Assembly (NCBI GenBank): GCA_012932865.1
Contig: SAXG01000036.1
Location: forward strand, 248,001-312,000
DNA: 64,000 nt
DNA from: Amylostereum areolatum
Lineage: Eukaryota; Basidiomycota; Agaricomycetes; Russulales; Stereaceae
Direction of reading: 5' to 3'
Part shown: one piece after another, positions 48,264-59,056 of the stretch
How positions within the stretch are numbered: position 1 is the stretch's first letter
How the letters are laid out: every line of letters starts with the position of its first letter
Notes under the pieces: generated by a model
Seen by the model: the letters and a program-made list of their open reading frames with translations, nothing else
What the model was told of the DNA's origin: nothing
The model's database searches: none
Position numbers and translations under genes: made by a program

Positions 48264-49845
48264 TCACAAGAAGCGCACGTTCGCCGCCGCCGCGTCCCCG
48301 CCCCGCGCCAACCGCAGCATCGCGACGTTCGCGGACAGGCTCGAGAACTGGCGGGCCAGATCAGCGCCGGACACCGAAAGCGGGGGACGAAGAAGTCGGA
48401 CGCACCCCGTTCCCGACGAACACCTCCGCCCGCTCCGCGATGGCCATGTCGACCGCGGCGGTGACGTGCGCGGCGGCGCCGGGGAGCGCGAGGTCGCGGC
48501 CGCTGAGCACGCGCGCCCAGCCGCCGGCGTCCCGCAACGCGCGGCGGAGGGCGTCGGACCACGCGCGCGCGCCGTTCGTCATCAGGTAGACGTGCCGGAG
48601 CGCCGGGTGCGCGGCGCGGACGGCGTGCAGACGGGCGACGACCTGCGGGAGGGTGGGGAGGCAGTGCGGGGCGTAGCGGGCGTCCGCGTCGCCGTCGCCG
48701 TCGGAGGGGGCGGGGGGATCGAAGCGGTCGGGCAGGGCGGGGTGCTGGTTCATGCCCATGTATCCGAGGCCCTGCGCGGCGAGGTAGGTGCAGTGTTCGG
48801 CGTAGTCGCCCCGGCGGAGGTGGACGGCGAGCACGCCTGGAAGGACACCGGAGGCGGTCGGGGGCGGGAGGAGGTGGGCGTTGGAGGCGAGGGCGGCGAG
48901 GACGAGGGGGGACCAGGCGAAGGCGGCGAGGATCGGCGAGGATTGGAGGGAGGGGTACAGCGCGAGGAAGCGGGAGGTGCTGAAGAAGCTGGGGACGCGC
49001 GTAAGTGCGGAACATCAAACAAAGAGGGAAGGGGGGGCCGACGCACTCGAATCCAAACGGCCGGCGCCCGTTGAAGCGCACGAGCAGACAGCCCTCCTCG
49101 CGTTCCTCCAGCTTCGCCACCCACCACGCCATCCGCTCCGTGTCCCCGAGGTCCTCCGGCGGCACCTCCGCAAAGAGCGTCCTGCGTGCCTCGGGACAGA
49201 CCTCCTCCCAGAACGCGCGGGAGACGGCGCGGGGGGCGGGCATGGGTCCGCCGGCGGTCGGCCCAGATATGAAGGCGTTGAGGGGGATGCGGGCGGGGCG
49301 CAGGGCGAGGGCGTGGGCGTCGAGGTCGATGTCGGGGACGAAGGGGGCGGGGGTGGTGGACCAGGTGTAGTCGTGGAAGACGTAGGCGCGGCGCGCGCGG
49401 TGCGCGAGGTGCGAGAGCATGAGGCTGCACGCGGTCAGCTCTCCAGAACAACAGGAGCTGGGGAAACGCACGATTCCTGGAGGATGTTGTTGAGACCGAG
49501 CCCGGTCCACTGGTCCGCGAAGAAGACGTAGCGGCCGTGGGCGCCCTCGGGGAAGGGGAGTGCGAGGTCGTGTTGGGGCAAACGGTGTTCTAGTTCGCGT
49601 ACGTCCGCGAAGCTCGGCGGGGCGGCGGCGAGCACGGTCAAGGCGAGGAGGGCGAGGGCGAGGAGGGCGACGCACAGCGCCCGCCGCGGTGTGGTGAGCC
49701 GCAGGTATCGGCGAAAACCTGGGCGGTTTTGGGTGCGATTCAGAGGACGTCCGAGTCCTACGCGCGCGTTGTTGGAGATGAGCGGGAGGTCGTAGACGTC
49801 GGCGGGCGCGCTAAGGCGGTCGAGAGCGGCGCGCCATGGGGTCAT
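48264..49845 (-). CDS. GDP-fucose protein O-fucosyltransferase-like protein
   Basis: Predicted Golgi/ER type II glycosyltransferase of the fungal O-fucosyltransferase-like family. ATG 49845 starts a cytosolic tail of about 60 residues. It is followed by one membrane anchor (ALCVALLALALLALTVLAA) and the lumenal domain. A 47-nt intron (GTGCGT...GTGCAG, with CTGAC branch-like site) joins GLGLNNILQES to LMLSHLAHRARR. After that come AYVFHDYTWS, AWWVAKLEEREEGCLLVRFNG and, past a second intron, the nucleotide-sugar motif VLAVHLRRGDYAEHC. The third intron precedes SSLSANVAMLRLARGG and the end NVRFL at 48264. Acceptor proteins are unknown. It lies in the spacer between the inverted arms and diverges from OXR1. 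Confidence 0.82.
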
Positions 49846-50750
49846 TTGGGAGCGTGTGCGACAAGTTCGAAGCAAATGTGTGCATAAGGACCCGTCGGGG
49901 AGAGCGTCGGGGTCGTGGCGGTGATGCCAGATGGTGATGGCAAGAATTGGGAAACGAGCGCCGCCCTGCCGCGTGCTCGTCGTCGCTCTTTCATCTTCCT
50001 CATCGACGCCCACGACCTCGACGATTTTCGTCAGAACGACCTTTGCTGCTGTCACCGACGAACCCTAGACTTGGTTGCACGACTATTCAAAAGCGTCAAG
50101 ATCAACCGTGCTTGTCTTCGCACGTCCATCATCGTTCCTTCTCCCATACTCCCACCCTCTGCGTCTGCACCTCCCACGACGACAACGACGACGACTGCAA
50201 CGCAGACGATCGCCGCCACCACGAATCATATCATCTGAAAAGGCGGACCTGCCCAGCTCACCGTCGCATCCATCGATTCCAACGCATCGACAACGCGGGC
50301 GGCGCCCCCCGTGTCTTCCATCGTTCACAGTGGGTCCAACGCGATGTTCCTCGAGACGAAGCTCACTGGCCCACCCAAGACACATTTATCCTCTGAAGAT
50401 CAACCTCGACGGCGTGGAGGCTCATTAGGTCACAACCGACGTGGTACGTTCCGTGCGACCATCGGCCGAGGCATTATTGCTAACCGCTCTCGCAGACATC
50501 TCGCAGAACGAAAGAACGCACCACCCTCAACGAAGCGACCTCATTGCATGTACGTCTTCTGCACGCGCCTTTGAACATATGATCGCCGAGCTCGCTTTCG
50601 CAGACGACCCGGGATCGCTCAACCGAACAATCGCAATTCGAACGGGAACTGACCGCGAGTGCGAAGTAGCCACCACAACGCCTTGTACGGCGCCCCTCCA
50701 TCCTCAGCGGCACGGCACGCTCATCGCGTAATCCACAGGCCTCTCCTCCC
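49846..50750. promoter_or_regulatory. Divergent promoter region of fucosyltransferase-like gene and OXR1
   Basis: About 900 bp separate the two start codons. The region is rich in simple ACG/GAC triplets (around 50175-50210) and holds overlapping frames without family support. No clear TATA box was found. Non-coding 5' exons of OXR1 could lie here. Confidence 0.4.
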
Positions 50751-52653
50751 ATGGCCTCCCTCAAATCCATCCCCCCGCTCATCCCCCTTCCCGCGGGATC
50801 CTCCTCCCCCGCGATCGACAAAGACGACGCGTACGCCTCCCTCTTCTCCCCCGACACCCCACCCGTCTCCACCACCTTCTCCCCGTCCCCCCCCCCGCTC
50901 TCTCCCGTCCACCACCGCCGCAGCACCAGTGCCAGCTCCGACTTCGGCGCCTTCGTCTCCGTGCCCGCGGACGATCACCCCCTGCACGACGGCGGCGACG
51001 ATGACGCGCCCGCGACGTTCGCGCCGCTCACCGACGCGCCCAAGCCCGCGCAGAAGGGCTACCTCGCCGAGATCCTCGCGCACGAGGACGACCCGCTGTA
51101 CTGGGTGCGCGCGTCCGGGAGCGGCGGCTCGAACACGCCCGTGCGGCAGACCACGCCCCCGCCCTCGCGTCCCCAGCCGCTGACCGAAGCGGGCCCGACG
51201 CTCATGGACGACCTCAACGACTCACTCTTCAACAACTTGGACCTCCTTCCCGGTGCCCTCACCGCTCTCGAACCCAAACCCGAACCCAACCCCGAACCCG
51301 AACCTGTCCCTCTCTCCTCTCGCCACTCCCACTCCCACTCCCATTCTCACTCCCAGTCCAAATCCGAACCACACACCCGCCACCCCACCCGCCTCTCCAA
51401 CTTCTCCCTCCCCCAACCCGCCCCAATCCCCATCCCCGCCTCAGACACGCCCAAATCCCCCATCGCGCGCTCGCCCTCGCTCCCTCCAAGCCCGAGCCAG
51501 CTCACCGCGCCCGTGCTCACGCGCACGCTCTCCAGCAGCACCTTCGCCCAGGCGCCCGCCCTCCCCGCGCGCTGGATGTCCTCCCTGCTCTCCTCCACCC
51601 GGTCCTCCACCTCCTCTCCGCACATCTCCCCGCACCCACCGCACGTCTCCCCAAACCCGCCTCACCACGCGCCCCCACACCACGCGACGACGCTCCCCGC
51701 GCAGGACATCACGCACGGCTCGCCCTTCGCCTCGCACACGCTCCCCCCGCCGAGCGGCGCCCCCGGCTTCGTGGGCGATCGGAACTGGGACAAAGGCTTT
51801 GAGTTCGAGGGCGCGATCGAGCGGCGGAGCGTGCGGCTGCTTGGACGACGGGAGGGCACGAGCGCGGTGCTGGACGTCGGGTTGGCCGATCTCGTGCGTC
51901 TCCTCCCCCCTTCTCCCTTCCTTTCTTGCGGTGTCCCCCTCGGTCCCCGCACGCTAATACTCGGATCTTCGTCGGACAGATCCGGCCGCACCTCCCTGCG
52001 CTCGCGCGCTTGCCCAAGACGTGGACGCTGCTCTACAGCCTCGACCAGCACGGCATCTCCCTGCACACGCTCTACGAGCGCTGCGGCGCGCACATTGGGG
52101 GAGGGGCGCTCGTGGTCGTGCGCGATGCTGCGGACGCGGTGTTTGGCGCATGGATGGGCGAGGGCGTGAGGAGGGAGAAAGGCGGGTATTACGGGAGCGG
52201 CGAATCGTGAGTGTGCTTGCCACATCCCCCTTTCCAATTTTTTTGGTCGCTCGTTCGGAGTGGGAAGCGGCTCGAATGCGAAAGGAATATGCTGATGGCG
52301 GGGGCTGGGCAGGTTTCTGTGGAAGATGCAGGCGGACGGCGGGCTGAAGGTGTTCAAGTGGACGGGCAAGAACGAGTACGTCGCGCTCTGCGAGCCGGAC
52401 TACATCTCCTTCGGGGGCGGGTGCGTCCTTTCCTTTTCCCGCCCCATCCTTATCCCACGTGTTGACTTCACCAATCTTCAGCGATGGCACCTACGGCCTC
52501 TACCTCGACGACACGCTCTACGACGGCTCCTCCGCGCGTTGCCCCACCTTCGACAACGAGCCGCTCTGCGCGCCTGGCCCGAAAAAAGCCGGGACGGGCA
52601 CGGTCGCGTTCGAGTGCGTCGGGTTGGAGGTGTGGGGGGTGGGCGGGGCCTGA
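50751..52653 (+). CDS. OXR1: Oxidation-resistance protein Oxr1-like (TLDc domain)
   Basis: Predicted TLDc-domain protein. Family members protect against oxidative stress and bind the V-ATPase to promote its disassembly. ATG 50751 begins a long disordered Ser/Pro-rich region of about 330 residues, with an HSHSHSHSHSQS run and an EPKPEPNPEPEPVP run. The TLDc domain starts near GAIERRSVRLLGRREGTSAV. It continues across three introns as LPKTWTLLYSLDQHGISLHT, GGGALVVVRDAADAVFGAW, FLWKMQADGGLKVFKWTG and the final signature YGLYLDDTLYDGSS, then TVAFECVGLEVWGVG. All blocks are present, so it looks intact. Its last 75 coding bases lie inside the right inverted arm, and a scrap of them was carried to the left arm. 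Confidence 0.9.
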
Positions 52654-52993
52654 GGCGCGCGAATGTAGCACTACTTGAGAGACTGACTGACTGAGGACGG
52701 TGCGCGCGTCGCTGATGCTTTTCGAGGATGATTTTCTACGTATACTGTACTTATAACTATGGGACGTACGAGCGCATACATCCCCCTTCTCACTTCTCGG
52801 CGCCTTCGCCCGAGCTCTGTACCCGTGGTTTTGAGTGGCCTCTGCAAAAGATAGTTCTGTCGAGCCGGGGGGGGACGACGTCGACGAACGGGCCCGGGAC
52901 ATTGGCCACACGGCTGTATCCGAGTTGCATCCGAGCCCGTATTTAGGAGATAAATGTACACAGCGTACGGTCGTGGCGATCGAAACGGCTCCC

Positions 52994-53000
52994 TATAAAA
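52994..53000 (+). promoter_or_regulatory. TATA box of the right coiled-coil gene
   Basis: TATAAAA lies 129 bp upstream of ATG 53129, and a related TTTATAGG sequence is kept in the left arm. Because an ATG overlaps the end of this element, the real start must be further downstream. Confidence 0.45.
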
Positions 53001-53128
53001 TGGCCGAGACTCAAATCCATCTGCAAAACATCGCGCCCCATCTTTTCCGTGATCCCCCCCGCCGCACACACCAGCCCTCATCTTCGATCACCCACACCCG
53101 ATCACCCCTATCGAGACATAGTCCAACA

Positions 53129-53626
53129 ATGGCCGACACAACTGTTCCTCCCGAGGTTCCTCCGGTGCCCATACACCCCAATTCCGTCGCAACCACCCCA
53201 CAGCACTCCGTCGCAGCATTCCCCCCACTGTCACATTCGTTGTCAGAACCCGACGGAAAGTGGGGCGTGATCCTTCAGGTTTACCAGGCGTCGCAAAGGT
53301 ATATCAGGAGGGAGAGGGAGGAATGCAAGGAGGAGGTCCGGGCAGCGAGAGAAGAGACCAAAGCGGCAAGAGAAGAGACCAAAGCGGCGAGAGAAGAGAC
53401 CAAAGCGGCGAGAGAAGAGACCACAGCGGAGGTCAAGGCGGTTAGGGACGAAGCCAAGGAAGAGATCCGGGCGGCGAGAGAGGAGGTCAGGGCGGTTAGG
53501 GATGAAGCCAGGGAAGAGGCCAAGGCGGCGAGAGAGGATTCGAAGGTTGCACTTCATTGGGTCGCGCATCTCGTTCTCGGGGCAGCAGCAGTAATACTGT
53601 GTCCGCACGTACCCCGCCTGAAATGA
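53129..53626 (+). CDS. Heptad-repeat coiled-coil protein with C-terminal hydrophobic anchor (CC-3)
   Basis: Right-arm copy of the gene at 46256, with 165 codons from ATG 53129 (MADTTVPPEVPPVP). It has a short Pro/Ser N-terminus and the block GVILQVYQASQRYIRRERE. Heptad units AAREETK (three in a row), AVRDEAK and AAREEVR follow. The end is a hydrophobic tail, LHWVAHLVLGAAAVILC, then PHVPRLK. Compared with the left copy it has one more AAREETK unit, lacks several later AAREEVK-type units and lacks about 70 residues of the N-terminal region. The coil and tail anchor are inferred from sequence pattern; function is unknown. A TATAAAA lies upstream and its stop faces SDR-B. Confidence 0.65.
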   Translation: MADTTVPPEVPPVPIHPNSVATTPQHSVAAFPPLSHSLSEPDGKWGVILQVYQASQRYIRREREECKEEVRAAREETKAAREETKAAREETKAAREETTAEVKAVRDEAKEEIRAAREEVRAVRDEAREEAKAAREDSKVALHWVAHLVLGAAAVILCPHVPRLK

Positions 53627-53857
53627 CGTGGGCTCTTCTGCTTTCTCTTTGTCTACGCAGCACTGCAGCAACAATGTTGATTGAGCCCCCTGTCTCTTCA
53701 ATGTCCTCTACTCCTTATTTCGGTCTATATAGGATGGCGTAGGCATGCATTTATGTGTGAAACTCTCACTCGAGATGTATAGGATACATGCAGACATGGG
53801 TGGAATGCCAAACACAGTACGCGTAAAAATTCGACCATGGGTCCATACCCTCCCGCT

Positions 53858-55357
53858 CACCGTCCCGCAGCCTTCGACACAAACTCCAACGCCCTTGCCA
53901 CGAGCCCGCTGCGCCACACCCCGACTACAAGAGACAGTGCGAGAAGCCTCCGCCCGCCGAGGACGCCCCCGACGTCGCGCACGAGCCCGATAGCGAGCAG
54001 GGCGCTCTGACGGATACTAAGCACGACCACACATATCAGTGCGCAAACTTATTATGGCAAAGACGTCGCTCTGCTCACCCTTTCGCCCGACGCAGCCGCG
54101 CGTCCACCATCCCGTACACGCCCTCCTTCAGTTCGACCCTCGCGAGGCGGAAGACGGGCCCGTCGTCGGGCAGCAGCCACGCGCAGCCGCTCGTGTCCGG
54201 ATCGGGATCGGACGCGGCGGCGAAGATGGCGTGCGCGATGCGCGTTAGCGGGGTTTTCGGGATCCCGGCGAGGGCGAGTTTCGCGATGGGCGGCACGATC
54301 GCGGTGTCTTGGTGAAGGCCGGAGCGTCGAGGAGACGAGTGGGTGCTTGAGGAAAGAGTGAAGGAGGTGAACGTACCGGAGAACCAGGGATGGATGATCG
54401 CGACTCGGATGTCCTCTTCGGAGCAGGGCTCGTACAGCGAGCGCATGAGCCCGAGCGCGCCGTGCTTCGCGGCGCTGTATTGCGTGCCGCCGGGGATCGC
54501 CTGCCAGGAAGCTGACCGCCAGAAAAAAAGGGGTGTGAGCGCGGACAGTTGTGGGAGAGAAAACGGAGAACGCACCCATGGAGCCGAGGAGAACGATCGC
54601 CTTGAGGTCGTCCTTCGTCCGCGTGTTCTTGATGTGGTACAGTCCGAGGTGGACGGCTGTGGCGACACAGGACGCATGAGCGTCGGGAGGACAGGAGGAA
54701 GGGAGGTGATGACGCACTTTGGACGACGGCGGTGAGGTTGACGTGGAGGGTGGTGAGCGTGGGCGGTTGCGGGCGTCCGTCTTTGAGCTTGAGGAAGCCG
54801 TTGCAGGCGTTGCCGCGGTCGGTGACGCCCGCGTTCGGGATCTGTCCACGCAACGTCGAAGATGAGACGGGAAGCATAAGGCGGAGGGGCTGCGGCCCGT
54901 ACCACAATATCTACGGAGCCGTACCGCTTGAGCGCGAGGTCGAAGAGGTCGACGAGGTCGTCCCACACGAGCACGTCGCATTTGGAGAACACGGCGTGTC
55001 TGCGGAAGATGGGATCAGGAATGGGCGCATGAGGGGCGGAGGACAGGACGCACCCTCCCGCGGCTGTGATGTCGGCCACGACGGCCTGTCCGCCTGCGAC
55101 GTCGAGATCGCCGACGACGACGTTCGCGCTGCTGGTGCGTGAGGCGGGGAACTTCGTTCGTGCGGGGTGAGGCGTACGCACCCATGTTTCGCGAACACGC
55201 CCGCGGTCTCCCTCCCTATCCCGTTTGCGCCGCCTGTCCGTCGTCCCTCAGCGCATGTTCAGATCGAAAGCAATAGAAACGCACCAGTGATGACGACGAC
55301 GCGGTCTTTGACGCGGGCGGCGTGCGCGAAGAGCTGGGCGTCGAGAATGGTCGTCAT
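53858..55357 (-). CDS. Short-chain dehydrogenase/reductase (SDR-B)
   Basis: Right-arm twin of SDR-A, from ATG 55357 to a TGA at 53858-53860, with the same intron positions. All SDR motifs are kept: the Rossmann glycines, GDLDVAGGQ, IPNAG, GSM and YSAAKHGALGLMRSLY. Scattered replacements occur, for instance LALKRYGSVD where the left copy has LALKWYGSVD, and CSEEDIRVAIIHPWF for CSEESIRVAIVHPWF. The C-terminal tail differs. After LVARALEFVSKAAG it ends at once, because an extra 118 bp (53746-53863) supplies a new stop. The left copy instead runs on to LRHPI. The promoter lacks the TATATATA seen on the left. Probably active; substrate unknown. Confidence 0.87.
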
Positions 55358-55900
55358 ATCGGTAGCGGAGGTGGAGGGCGCTCTGTTGGCCGTGTCGAAC
55401 GCGCGGTTGGGATTCAGAATGGGGGGTGAGAGGGAAGAGGAGGTCGCCTGTCGAGGGAAGGTTTCATGTCTTACGTTCTCATGATTGATGGTGTGAAGTC
55501 CAGTATGAGACTTGGTCGGGTGCAGAAGTTAGTACGAGGAATAGCACGTGATATCTCAAATTTCCGACTCCCCTCCTCAGTCGAGACTCGACGTGTTCAT
55601 TTCAGGAATTTATTCCGACTTGTACACTCCGAACACGTCGCCTGCACGGGCATGTCCTCCTCAAACCCTGTACATCATGAACATGATGCCCGGTCGGGCG
55701 CAACACTCCTTACCCGTTCGTTCCTGCCAGCTCGAGCGCCGAATCTATCGCACACATACTAAGTATGAAGCCCTCCAATTCCCCAGACGTCCGAGTCCCG
55801 ACCCACACATAACACCCTGCGAGGCGTCGGACCCCCTCGTCTCCCTCGTCTTGAATTCTCAGACAACAACGACGACAACAACACTATCGACGCCGACCTC

Positions 55901-57605
55901 ATGACCACCCTCTCCGACGACCAGCTCCTCCTCCACGCCGCTCGTGCGCGGGATAAAGTCGTCGTAATCACAGGTGCGCACCCCTCCTTCTCACGCGCGC
56001 CTGCTCGGGGTGCTGAATTGCTCCCGGGGGGAACCAGGCGGCGCCAAGGGCATCGGAAAGGCTACGGCGCGCCTCTTCGCGCAATACGGGTGCGAGCTAC
56101 TCAGCCTTTCTCAGCGAACATTTGGGCTAATGGACCTGGAGAATAGGGCGAAGGTGGTCATTGGCGACTTGGACGTTGCGAGCGGACAGGCGACCGTGGC
56201 TAACATTCTCAAGGAAGGAGGGTGCGTTGTCCTCGCCATTCGTTCCTACCGACGATTTTCAACAGAAAGTTTGGTAGAGATGCTGTCTTTGTCCGCTGCG
56301 ATGTGACCGTCTGGGACGACCAAGTCGCGCTCTTTGACCTCGCATGGGAGCGGCACGGCGCTGTCGACATCGTGGTGCGTTTCTTCTCTCACCGCCAACA
56401 TGAACCTTGCAAGCCCCGGAAAACAATGGCGTATTATCATTCTGGAAAAGTTCAAAGTCTTTCCTAGGGAGGATACTTACCGGAAGAACACGGCGGAAAT
56501 CACGGTACAATCACCGCTTCTTTCACCGTTTGACGCCGGATGTACCCCCCAGGAAATACCTCGACCGTTTTCAGACTGAAATACCCCATTAACGGCCGCG
56601 TGGATCGTTCACGCGTCGTCATCGTATTCACACACGCATGCAGATCCCGAACGCCGGCCTTGCCATGTCGGGACCGATCTGCGACGGCAACGTCGCGGTG
56701 CGGGACGGGAAGATGGTGCCGCCGTCCTTGCGCACGCTCGAGGTCAACATCAACGCCGTCTTCTACAGTGCGCGCCCCGTTCTCTCCTTCGTCTCATACA
56801 TCCGCATCTGAACATATACCATCTTCGCAGCGTGCCATCTAGGCGTGCATTGCATCCAACGCAACCGCGCGCCCGACGACCTCAAAGCCGTCATTCTCAT
56901 CGGGTCTATGGGTACGTCTGGCGCGCTTTCCTTTCCTCGCACGTGCTGACGAGACTGCCTGTGCGCCAAAGCATCGTGGCAGGCCATACCTCGCGCGGAG
57001 GAGTACACCGCGTCAAAACACGCCATGCTCGGCCTCATGCGCGCGCTCGACAAGACGCTCGGCGCACTCTCCATCCGCGTCGGCATCGTCCACCCGTGGT
57101 TCGCCGGTCCGTCCCTTCTCTTCTCTATTCTATTCACAATGTCTACTCACACGCGCCCGCCCCCGCAGACACCACGATCCTGCCCCTTCCCGTTAAGCTC
57201 GCCCTCGCAGGCATCCCTCTCGCCTCCGTGCCCCGCATCGCCCGCGCCGTCTTCGCCGCCGCGCTCGACCCGGATCCGGCGACGCGGGGCCTGCCTTGGA
57301 CCGTACCCGACGACGGACCTGTGTTTCTATTGGACCGGGAGTACCTGCGGGAGGGCGTGTATGCGCTGATGGACGCGCGCGTGGCGCGTCTGCAGAGGTG
57401 CGAGCACACTTGTCGCCGTTGTCCGTGAACGTTGAGCGAGGCGGGCTGATGGATGGTGCGTAGGCTCGGGGAGGGCGTGCGGCGGACAGTCGCGGTTATT
57501 CGGGACGTGGCGGGGTATCTTGGGCTTGAAGGGGGCGTCGCGATGATGGGACTCGTGCTTGCGTTTGGGGCGGTCATTCTGGGAACGATGGACGGCGTGC
57601 AGTGA
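55901..57605 (+). CDS. Short-chain dehydrogenase/reductase (SDR-C)
   Basis: Third SDR paralogue, diverging from SDR-B with about 540 bp between starts. ATG 55901 begins MTTLSDDQLLLHAARARDK. The motifs are ITGGAKGIGKATARLF, GDLDVASGQATVAN, IPNAGLAMSG, LIGSMASWQ and EYTASKHAMLGLMRALD, then VHPWFA. The substrate loop is longer and different from SDR-A/B (CDGNVAVRDGKMVPPS). The last exon encodes a hydrophobic tail (VAVIRDVAGYLGLEG, then MMGLVLAFGAVILGTM) ending at 57605. One intron, about 56375-56640, is unusually long for this window (roughly 265 nt). The first exons lie in the right arm, and a broken copy of them ends the left arm. It is intact; NAD(H) use is suggested by the Asp in GDLD. Confidence 0.87.
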
Positions 57606-57949
57606 CCGCCGTGTCGAATTGAAAAACGGTTTCGAAAACGGCCACGGGGGATCCCCTCGGTTTTTAGGGCCATGAGAATGAAGTGCGATGCCGGGTCAAA
57701 TCCATCTCGGGAACGCTTGGCGATTTCTGGGAGCGCAAGGACTACTTCGTTGCTTTCGTTGACGATACCGCATTCCGTCTGTGTAAAAGGAGCACAGCGC
57801 GACAGATATACATTGACGCACGTTAAGCAACCCTTTGACCTTGTTCATAGTCAGGGGGAAGTGTTTATGCATGTGCTGCAACACTGACTACGTAGAGGTC
57901 CAATGCCTTGAGATTTTGGCCGTAAATCCAGAGAATTGCAAAGATTGTC

Positions 57950-59056
57950 TTACCCACTTACGATTCGCTGCAGTTTGTCGGTTGGCGTACCCACTAAATC
58001 CTCGGCGCTGATATGGAAGGAGGGATCTGTGCCAACAATATATTTCCATAGGAACATTTTCGGCCGGATAACGCGAGAATATCCTGAAGCAACGTATTGA
58101 CGTCTCTCCGTCAGCTTGTGACAACAAGGAAAAGGTGACCGCGCGCGCACCGATCTGAAGGACGATAAAAGGCACCGCGGTCTTGCCATTCCAATAGCCC
58201 ATTAGATGTGGCAGGTTCGGGTGACTTTACACTCAAGACTTCAGTGACGAAAGAACAGACAGAAATCGCAGTAAGAGATACGCACCACTTGCCGCGCGTT
58301 CTTTCCCTCATACTGTTTTACCATCACACTCTTCCCCTTAAATTCGCCCTCGACTATCCCCTGAAATCATCCTTCCATCCCGTGGCATTCCCGGCGAAGG
58401 GGGACTTCGTGCTGAGCGAGCTTGGGATACCCGTCGTCTCCGTACGCGTCATCGTCAGGGTCGATGCGGGCGGAAGTGGCGGTGGTACTCGGCATCGAGG
58501 CGATCGTCAGTTGCATCGTGATCGTCCCGGAAATGTGTGCGAAATCCGAATGTCACTTCCGGACGATTATCGTAACAGGAAAACTGGAACGAGAACCGCA
58601 CTAGAAACCGTTGCTTCACGTCCTCAAGGCGTTGGGTATACTCCGTGAGCTCACTCTCAATGGCACTCTTCGACATGAACCGTTTCAGCCACTTCTTCTC
58701 CGTGGGTTTAACCATAAAACTATGGATTGAATCCAGCGCCCTTTCCTCCATGTTAGCGCACGAGAGAAGGCAAAGCAGGGGGTACGCACTCTATGAGTTT
58801 CATCACATTGTCGAGGAGCCCTTGAGGCGCCGCTTCCCATTTACCCTCCATGCATTTATCGATATCGATCAGTGCTTCCTTCGCCCGGCGAGCAAGTCTT
58901 TTGCATTGCTCCTTATTCGTCTTGACCTCCTACCGTCAATCAGTAGTGGGACCATCAGCGGGAAGATAGACGCGCCAGGATGGAGGCTCCTACAGCGATG
59001 TCGAGTGCGTTGCTGCTTATGTTGCGTTGACGGAGAACCTTGACGACCCTGAGCAT
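57950..59056 (-). pseudogene. MLKL-like N-terminal domain plus kinase-like fragment
   Basis: A decayed member of an Agaricomycete family that couples an MLKL-like helical N-terminal domain to a kinase-like region. From ATG 59056 the readable pieces are NALDIAVGAS, then EVKTNKEQCKRLARRAKEAL and KWEAAPQGLLDNVMKLIEE. ALDSIHSFM and KSAIESELTEYTQRLEDVK follow, and then ISGTITMQLTIASMP. After that comes a glycine-loop-like stretch, FRGIVEGEFKGKSVMVKQYE, with the ATP-site Lys, and HPNLPHLMGYWNGKTAVPFI. The splice into the fourth piece meets a stop. The exon that should carry helix C before HPNLPHL cannot be found, and the catalytic loop is missing. The reading ends at a GTAAGT near 57957, with no credible continuation. 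The domain names are inferred from pattern memory. Confidence 0.5.

Larger units (their letters stand above)
52579..56088. repeat. Right arm of a large inverted duplication (source copy)
   Basis: Inverted homologue of 43934-47598. It starts inside the last exon of the intact OXR1 and ends inside the second exon of the intact third SDR gene. Between are a coiled-coil gene (+) and an SDR gene (-). Exons, introns and intergenic DNA all align with the left arm. Differences include heptad-repeat number, a 118-bp extra segment (53746-53863) and loss of a TATA-like element. Confidence 0.85.

Noticed and set aside
49468..49483. 14-nt GTGCGTTTCCCCAG as an intron in the fucosyltransferase-like gene
   Set aside because: Too short to splice. 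A 47-nt intron with the same donor and a GTGCAG acceptor restores the frame and the conserved residues.
48071..49675. 534-codon minus-strand frame over the fucosyltransferase-like gene
   Set aside because: It only partly coincides with the real exons and elsewhere is Arg/Pro-rich out-of-frame translation. The spliced model explains all conserved blocks.
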